DNA from: Arenicellaceae bacterium
GTDB lineage: Bacteria > Pseudomonadota > Gammaproteobacteria > Arenicellales > Arenicellaceae
Direction of reading: 5' to 3'
DNA length: 64,000 nucleotides
Assembly (NCBI GenBank): GCA_029246505.1
Contig: JAQWNC010000003.1
Location: forward strand, 155,484-219,483
The notes under the pieces were generated by a model. That model had not been told where the DNA came from. It saw only the letters and a program-made list of their open reading frames with translations, and searched no databases. A program made the translations under genes and the position numbers. Below, piece after piece: positions 58,743-64,000 of this stretch; the first letter of the stretch is position 1; every line of letters begins with the position of its first letter.

Positions 58743-58937
58743 ACGATTTCTTTTGTATCTAATTGATTCATTGGATTCTATTATTACATGTCTTAAAATA
58801 TTTTTACACCAATAGTTAATGTAAATTCTCATAATAGCAACAATAAGTACGTGCCCTTCTCCTAATAAATTCGAGTTACTGCTATAGAAATAATTCAAAT
58901 AGGACTATCACCATACAAATAGAAAACTGCAACACCG

Positions 58938-59018
58938 AATCCTAATTGGACTCGGCGCTTCCTGCGCCTCAGGTTACTACCGGCCTTTAGCCGCCCCTAT
59001 TCGTTCCTATCGAATTTG
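58938..59018. repeat. Repeat module C (degenerate copy)
   Basis: This ~80-bp stretch aligns with modules A and B: GAATCCT, then TTGGACTCGGCGCTTCCTGC, GCCTCAGG and an ATTCG/CGAAT hairpin matching CCAATTCG...CGAATTGG of the others. The 5S-like tail is nearly erased here. It is the oldest-looking of three copies and lies between the lipoprotein gene and a decayed frame. Confidence 0.55.
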
Positions 59019-59053
59019 TACTGATATCATCCAGATACTGGATATTTGGTCGT

Positions 59054-59518
59054 TCAAAGACCTGAAACTACCTCTACGCTAGTCTCATGATTTACATCGT
59101 CTCCAGGGTCGTGAAAGTGCCCAGATACAACGCTTACCGAAATCGCTGGGCTCGTTTCGGATAAACATGCGATCACATGATTATCTCGATCATCATCGCC
59201 CAATAAAATAGGGTGAACACGGTCGCCACTTTCAAGAAGTACCGATATACCCATTCGCTGAGCCTCTGTTAGATTAGTGCCCTGTGGTCCGGTAAAGCCA
59301 CCTTCCCAAGTTAATAAGACTACCTATCCGGTTTCGTCAGAGCATTCCCCTTCTAATCCTGCAGCACTTGGTACAAACCGCTCAGCGAATACTAGGCTGG
59401 GACCAGCCGCGAGAGCTGTGAACTTCCCAGTTCCTAGTCCCAGCAGCGAATTTCCGTAGATATCTTCAAGTTGTTCCACGATCTCTACAGCGCAGCGTAC
59501 TTCCCCTACTGCCCACGT
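59054..59518 (-). pseudogene. Decayed coding frame of unknown product
   Basis: A minus-strand frame of about 155 codons is open except for one TAG at 59324-59326. Before it reads AVEIVEQLEDIYGNSLLGLG, TGKFTALAAGPSLVFAER and GLEGECSDETG; after it VVLLTWEGGFTGPQGTNLTE, RMGISVLLESGDRVHPILLG and a stop after VSGL. Composition is protein-like, no family is recognised, and there is no convincing start. Probably the remnant of an acquired gene next to module C. Confidence 0.4.
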
Positions 59519-59585
59519 TCAGTAAATTTTGAACTGGTTTGCTACTCGCCAAGGAATTAGGTTCTTTCCTCAAGGAACGTCCGGT

Positions 59586-60959
59586 TCAATCTGCCCCTTG
59601 AGCACGAAATCGATTAGCTGATGACAGTGTGTAATTCCGAGCGGGCGCATTAAACGTGCGTTCGCCAATAATGTCCAACGCGTCGGCCATTAGGAGCTTT
59701 GGTTCGGGATTGTTGGGACGCAAACGGATCACATGCTGCGCTAACTGAGCAGCGCCAAGCGGATCCTCCGCAGTCATGGCTTCTTGGGCTTTCGTCCACA
59801 GGATATCGACGCCGCCCACGAGTTCCGCCATACGCTCAGACTGCCGTAATGGACTCTCGCGGTGGAGATTCAGGGGGTCGCCGTCGAACCAGCCAAGATC
59901 CTGCGCGTAGATATCGCGTACCGTGCCCCAGATGCTTCCATAATATTCCGCCAGGTAGTCTAGTTCTGCGAGATGTGCTGGCAAGGCTGCGTACTCCACG
60001 AGCTCGTCAGGTGTCATGTATAGCTTCGCGCCCTCAATAGTACGGTCGTGAACCCATTGCATGGCGTCCCTGTAGTTTGTTAACACTTCGTTCGCAGTGC
60101 CGAGTATAGGTGTGGTGTGGCCGCCTACGACGTGCAGCGGATCCTTCTGGACCATGCTGTCTAGGCTCGATATCCAGTCACGGATTGAACGGCGTGCAGT
60201 ACCGCGCAATGGATATACGTTTGGCCAGGACTGATAGAAGTTGTCTCCCGGAAAGACGACGCGCTGCTTGGGAAGCCAGGCATATAGCTGGTCAGCTGTC
60301 TCGCCCGGAGCAGCCACGAGCTCCAAGCTAATGCCCGCAATATCGAGTGTTATCCGCTCCTCGGAGAACATATGAGTTGGGTCGATCCGGACAGGTTTCG
60401 CTTGTGAACCTACTCCGTCCACTTGGTTACTCCCGGCTGGCGGGCGTTGTGGAGGGATGGCAACGCCTACACCTATTTTCTGCTCCGGACGGAGATCGAA
60501 CCCCTGCGTGTTTGACGGTCGAACCCCGCCAGTAAGCCCTGCCGCCTCTACACGATTCGGCTCAGACCAATAGTTCGATCGCGCCCAAACCTCGATGCCA
60601 GCTTCAGGATCGTAGAAGGCAGATGCACCGTTCGAGTGATCGGCATGGCCATGCGTATAGACGATCGCGCGAACAGGTAAGTCTGATATACGTTCGAACT
60701 CAGCACGAACCCGTCGTGCGGCCGCAACCTGCTGACCCGGATCAATTATGATTACACCGTCGTCACCTACTATCATTGTATTGGCGGACACTTGGTAACC
60801 GATAGCCGTGTAGACATTTTCAGCCACCTCGATGATGGCAGGTTCAAACATCTCGTTGCGCTTGAGAAGCTTTTGTGTGGCTTCGCTTTGCTGCGCGACG
60901 GCTGCATGGCCCGTGGATAAGAGCAAAAAAACCAGGATCAAGTTGCAATACTTTGTCAT
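59586..60959 (-). CDS. Secreted alkyl sulfatase (metallo-beta-lactamase fold)
   Basis: A ~457-residue SdsA1/BDS1-type alkyl sulfatase that cleaves sulfate from alkyl sulfate esters. A signal peptide (LILVFLLLSTGHAAVAQ) is followed by the MBL core: VGDDGVIIIDPGQQVAAARR and YTHGHADHSNG supply the binuclear zinc site, and FPGDNFYQSWPNVYPLRGTA is diagnostic of the family. The alkyl-sulfatase dimerisation region follows (MQWVHDRTIEGAKLY, YYGSIWGTVRDIYAQDLGWF). The extra C-terminal SCP2-like domain of some members is short or absent. Start at ATG 60959. It is clearly GC-richer than the core genes, suggesting transfer. Confidence 0.88.
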   Translation of the reverse strand: MTKYCNLILVFLLLSTGHAAVAQQSEATQKLLKRNEMFEPAIIEVAENVYTAIGYQVSANTMIVGDDGVIIIDPGQQVAAARRVRAEFERISDLPVRAIVYTHGHADHSNGASAFYDPEAGIEVWARSNYWSEPNRVEAAGLTGGVRPSNTQGFDLRPEQKIGVGVAIPPQRPPAGSNQVDGVGSQAKPVRIDPTHMFSEERITLDIAGISLELVAAPGETADQLYAWLPKQRVVFPGDNFYQSWPNVYPLRGTARRSIRDWISSLDSMVQKDPLHVVGGHTTPILGTANEVLTNYRDAMQWVHDRTIEGAKLYMTPDELVEYAALPAHLAELDYLAEYYGSIWGTVRDIYAQDLGWFDGDPLNLHRESPLRQSERMAELVGGVDILWTKAQEAMTAEDPLGAAQLAQHVIRLRPNNPEPKLLMADALDIIGERTFNAPARNYTLSSANRFRAQGAD

Positions 60960-61043
60960 TCTTTTTTCTTTCCAATTAATATTTTTAGCACAGGAGATAT
61001 ATGATAGCTGCCCACACCTAATTCGCAAAGTTAACAAAACAAT

Positions 61044-61073
61044 TAAAAACCCCGCACTGAAGCGGGATTTTTT
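61044..61073. terminator. Bidirectional terminator in module B
   Basis: CCCGC and GCGGG flank a short loop, with A-run and T-run on either side (AAAAAC... and ...ATTTTTT), so it can stop transcription in both directions. On the minus strand it follows a 5S-like tail, exactly as the true 5S gene is followed by its terminator at 63034-63062. Confidence 0.75.
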
Positions 61074-61077
61074 GAAT

Positions 61078-61172
61078 TAGATCCTGACAATGTCGCACTT
61101 GGGCTCATCACATCCTGTGTCTCGGGCTCTGCCCGACCTGCGGTCGCCCCAATTCGTTCCAAACGAATTGGG
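61078..61172. repeat. Repeat module B: 5S rRNA tail plus hairpins
   Basis: On the minus strand the module ends with a near copy of the 5S rRNA 3' end (plus strand: AGATCCTGACAATGTCGCAC) and continues into the terminator at 61044-61073. Before the tail lie three hairpins: GGGCTCTGCCC, GACCTGCGGTC and CCAATTCG...CGAATTGG. About 62 of 73 bases of the hairpin part match module A. It separates the NHL-repeat gene and DUF remnant from the alkyl-sulfatase gene. Confidence 0.75.
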
Positions 61173-61180
61173 TGGGGGAT

Positions 61181-61438
61181 ACGTTGGAGGTGCGCACGAC
61201 TCGCGTGGGCTGGCCGCACATCAATGACGAGGGCAAACCTCAGACGGGAGATTTAGAGATTGTTGAGTAATTCTCGCTTATAGATAACGGCAACCGCCTC
61301 AACTATAGACAGACCGTCAAAGATCCAAAAAACCTCCTCGAGCCGATGTCTACTGGTCTGGAATACGAAGACATTGGCCAGACCGCTGGAGAGCCGGTTT
61401 CCTGCGCATACCGAGGGCTACTGTCCAGGCCCAGCTAG
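61181..61438 (+). pseudogene. C-terminal remnant of a DUF6152-associated protein
   Basis: A plus-strand frame reads TLEVRTTRVGWPHINDEG then KPQTGDLEIVE, a TAA, and FSLIDNGNRLNYRQTVKDPK, ending VSCAYRGLLSRPS and a stop at 61438. This matches the C-terminal domain of the exported DUF6152 protein at 28429-29433 (LFSLSNDHNRLNYSLVMVNP). The 5' part of the gene is missing and one internal stop is present. It begins directly beside repeat module B, as if the rest was removed when the module formed or arrived. Confidence 0.65.
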
Positions 61439-61450
61439 AACGCCCGAAGC

Positions 61451-62719
61451 TTACGGGCCGTCCGACATAACCGGCGAGAACTTCTGAATGCGCTTGGCGT
61501 TATCGACTTCGCCGACGTAGATATTGCCGAATGAGTCCGTGCCGATCGCATTGGCAAAGTGAAACTGCCCGGCCTGGCGGCCGTTACGGCCGAAGTGGCC
61601 AAGCGTCTCGCCACTCTCCCGTTCGACGATCCAGACGACGTCGTTGTGTGCATCCGCGACAAACAGATATTTCTGCTTTGGATCTTTGGAAATCACCATC
61701 TTGTACATGCTGCCGCAGATCGAGGAATAGAACATTCCGGTCGGCATCGGAGAAGGAGAAGCTTCGCGCATTCCTGCACAATTACCCCGTTGCGCAGGTG
61801 TGTTCGGCGAGACGTACATGTCCTGCAACCACTCCCCTTCCGTCGTGAAGACCTGTATCCGATTCTGACCACGCTCGCCTACGTAAACGCGCCGGTCTGC
61901 CGAGATCTCGATAAAGTGTAGTGTTGGCGCAAACTGTTCCTCTTCGGGAGGTGGTCCACCCGTCCATTCGTAACCGGGAATTGGCTCGTTGCTGATTTCG
62001 CTCAACGGCATCCCGTGCCCGCCCCAGCCACGTTTGAACTTACCCGTCGAGGAGTCGTAGACCGTGACTCGCTTCTGATCGATGATGTAGATCTCGTCAT
62101 CGACCTCGTCGAGCTGAAAGCGCCCCGCGTTTACAATCTCGTCAACGTTCTGATTGTTCTCCTGTGGGTCACGCGTGCGGAGGTCGGCGTCGGTACCCAA
62201 CTTCGGCGGTCTGCGGCCGAAGTCCCAGAGAAACTCGCCATCACGAGTGAACTTCAGGATGCTGTCCTGAGCCGCCTCGCCTGAAATCCAAACGTTACCC
62301 TCAGAATCAGGAATGACCGTCTGCAGGTAAGTCGGCCACAGCGGATGGTACCCCGGGCCTCCCCAGGCGTTCAGAACATTACCTTCCTGGTCCAGTTCGA
62401 TGATCTCCGGGCCGCGTACGCAGCAAAGCGCCGATCCTGGCCCGAGTTCCGCCGACAGTTCGATAGGTAATGTCGCCCTGCCGCGGTTAATGAACCAGAT
62501 ATGATCCTGCTGATCGATGTACATGCCCGTGACTTGCTGCATACTCCACTGATTCGGCAGTGGTTTGGGCCAGAACGGATCGACGATGTACTGGGGGGCA
62601 CCATCCGCTTCGACAGCCTGGCCCTCGATCACCTGCGCCGCTCCAATGGCTCCAAACGCATACACCACGATGCCGCACAGACCTGCGAGGGTGGTTGGCA
62701 CTCTACTCTTTATCATCAC
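61451..62719 (-). CDS. Exported NHL-repeat beta-propeller protein
   Basis: A 422-residue protein with a signal peptide (LAGLCGIVVYAFGAIGAAQ) and several NHL-type blades, each with a pattern such as IIELDQEGNVLNAWGGPG, SEGNVWISG, ILKFTRDGEFLWDFGR, and ETLGHFGRNGRQAGQFHFAN then DSFGNIYVGEV. Similar secreted six-bladed propellers include peptidyl-alpha-hydroxyglycine lyase-like and scaffold proteins, but no catalytic set is identified here. It is strongly GC-rich compared with its surroundings, and lies between repeat modules A and B downstream of the 5S gene. Likely acquired. Confidence 0.8.
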   Translation of the reverse strand: MMIKSRVPTTLAGLCGIVVYAFGAIGAAQVIEGQAVEADGAPQYIVDPFWPKPLPNQWSMQQVTGMYIDQQDHIWFINRGRATLPIELSAELGPGSALCCVRGPEIIELDQEGNVLNAWGGPGYHPLWPTYLQTVIPDSEGNVWISGEAAQDSILKFTRDGEFLWDFGRRPPKLGTDADLRTRDPQENNQNVDEIVNAGRFQLDEVDDEIYIIDQKRVTVYDSSTGKFKRGWGGHGMPLSEISNEPIPGYEWTGGPPPEEEQFAPTLHFIEISADRRVYVGERGQNRIQVFTTEGEWLQDMYVSPNTPAQRGNCAGMREASPSPMPTGMFYSSICGSMYKMVISKDPKQKYLFVADAHNDVVWIVERESGETLGHFGRNGRQAGQFHFANAIGTDSFGNIYVGEVDNAKRIQKFSPVMSDGP

Positions 62720-62890
62720 AATCTCCTACCTGAAAGTATAGGAAGAATAAACACCCAATTCCCCAAAATCAAGAAGTATCATTCAATCAAGCAGCTAGCC
62801 TTTCCTGCCGTCTTTAGCCAGGTAGCACTGTTAGTTGTTACTTAAGGTAGCGTTTTAACGAACGGTTTTCTCAAAGGCGGGGCTTTTCAA

Positions 62891-62990
62891 AATAAGATCC
62901 TGGCAATGTCCTACCTGGACTCAGCGCCTCCTGCGCCTCGGGCTTCGCCCGACCTACGGTCGCCCCAATTCGTTGCAAACGAATTGGTCA
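62891..62990. repeat. Repeat module A: exact 5S rRNA tail plus hairpins
   Basis: The first 24 bases are identical to the plus-strand form of the 5S gene end at 63069-63092 (for example AGATCCTGGCAATGTCCTAC). They are followed by hairpins GGGCTTCGCCC, GACCTACGGTC and a long CCAATTCG...CGAATTGG stem. A GC-rich run downstream on the minus strand (GCCCCGCC) may be a worn terminator. It lies between the rRNA operon terminator and the NHL-repeat gene. The rest of 62720-63033 shows no gene. Confidence 0.8.
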
Positions 62991-63033
62991 CATGAGGTTG
63001 GCCACGCTCAAATAAAACATCACCGGGACAAAT

Positions 63034-63062
63034 ACAAAAAAACCCAGCCTTTAGGCTGGGTT
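63034..63062 (-). terminator. rRNA operon terminator
   Basis: On the minus strand AACCCAGCC pairs with GGCTGGGTT around a four-base loop and is followed by a T-run, about 12 bases after the 5S rRNA end. It is the strongest intrinsic terminator in the right part of the window. Confidence 0.9.
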
Positions 63063-63076
63063 CTTCTGAATAAGAT

Positions 63077-63190
63077 CCTGGCAATGTCCTACTTTCACAT
63101 GGCTAATGCCACACTATCATCGGCGCTAAGCGTTTTCACTTCTGAGTTCGGGATGGGATCAGGTGGTACCCGCTCGCTATGGTCACCAGG
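63077..63190 (-). rRNA. rrf: 5S ribosomal RNA
   Basis: The minus-strand sequence begins CCTGGTGACCATAGCGAGCG and contains the conserved CCCATCCCGAACTCAGAAGT segment, then GCGCCGATGATAGTGTGG, and ends ACATTGCCAGG, which pairs with the start. Length, about 114 bases within the paired ends, and internal motifs fit bacterial 5S. It is followed by a terminator and preceded by the 23S gene, giving the normal 23S-5S order. Confidence 0.96.
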
Positions 63191-63208
63191 AAAACTGGTC
63201 TAGGAATT

Positions 63209-63238
63209 GGGGTCAGAGCACTATTGTACTCTGACCCC
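63209..63238. repeat. REP-like palindrome in the 23S-5S spacer
   Basis: GGGGTCAGAG and CTCTGACCCC form a perfect 10-bp stem around a 10-base loop. Sequences of this type (GGGGTCAGAG with a TGTACTCTGACC arm) are common dispersed repeats linked to RAYT transposases in proteobacteria. No transposase gene is near. A possible half-copy (GGTCAGAGTA) occurs at about 28187. It is unusual to find such an element inside an rRNA operon. Confidence 0.65.
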
Positions 63239-63363
63239 TACCTAATATTTAGTAGTTGTCAGGTTGGTTGTTACCAACAAATATCACAATCTTGTATCTC
63301 TTTTAAGTTCAATCATTTACCACTCCTCGCGCTTGAATAAATTCAAACCGCTTGGGTGTTATA

Positions 63364-64000
<637 letters not shown>

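Noticed and set aside
58938..62990. Integron gene-cassette array with attC sites
   Set aside because: Hairpin repeats between genes recall attC sites, but the core GTTRRRY/RYYYAAC signals and an integrase are not seen, and the repeats carry 5S rRNA tails instead.

Overview
The window is chromosomal DNA of a gammaproteobacterium, probably marine and not assignable further by eye. Support comes from the family mix and gene order: ispD-ispF, mfd followed by a CsiV-type gene, rpmB-rpmG-radC-coaBC, algC, gshA, AbgT and sodium-symporter transporters, sulfatases, and a 23S-5S rRNA end on the minus strand. Most of the window is moderate in GC; the two genes next to the rRNA operon are clearly GC-richer.

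Layout. 1-9.6 kb: housekeeping genes (selO cut by the window edge, a dimeric dUTPase, ispF, ispD, mfd, a YgjP-like metalloprotease, def, a CsiV-family protein). 9.6-24.9 kb: one minus-strand surface-polysaccharide operon of the ABC-transporter type, headed by a winged-helix regulator with a double palindromic operator, then rfbB, rfbA, Wzm-like and Wzt-like exporter genes, a 1363-residue methyltransferase/kinase-like/double-GT2 protein, a frameshifted double glycosyltransferase, three GT2 enzymes and an SDR epimerase. 25-29.4 kb: sulfatase, metallophosphoesterase and DUF6152 genes, all exported and on the plus strand. 30-33.4 kb: ugd-hldA-hldD, supplying UDP-glucuronate and ADP-heptose. 33.5-37 kb: AbgT transporter, broken Dabb and ComEA-like genes, an HNH nuclease.

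37-43 kb: rpmG, rpmB, a decayed radC, coaBC, then a decayed interval with DAHP-synthase and thiolase pseudogenes around a flavin reductase, where dut would normally sit before algC. 43-58.7 kb: algC, a ClC channel, gshA, a glycerate kinase, a DNA glycosylase, an outer-membrane protein, a PTPS/QueD-like enzyme divergent from a YhhQ-type transporter, an SDR, an FAD oxidoreductase, MFS and NSS transporters and a lipoprotein. 58.9-64 kb: the rRNA operon end followed by repeated modules that carry the 3' end of 5S rRNA plus hairpins, separating a GC-rich NHL-repeat gene and a GC-rich alkyl-sulfatase gene.

Two themes stand out. About ten genes are broken by frameshifts or stop codons, several with more than one lesion, which suggests real decay, although single-base slips in homopolymers could be sequencing error. 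The repeated 5S-tail modules beside the rRNA operon look like footprints of serial insertion or duplication of accessory genes at the rRNA terminator. No CRISPR array, complete insertion sequence, prophage or tRNA gene was seen.
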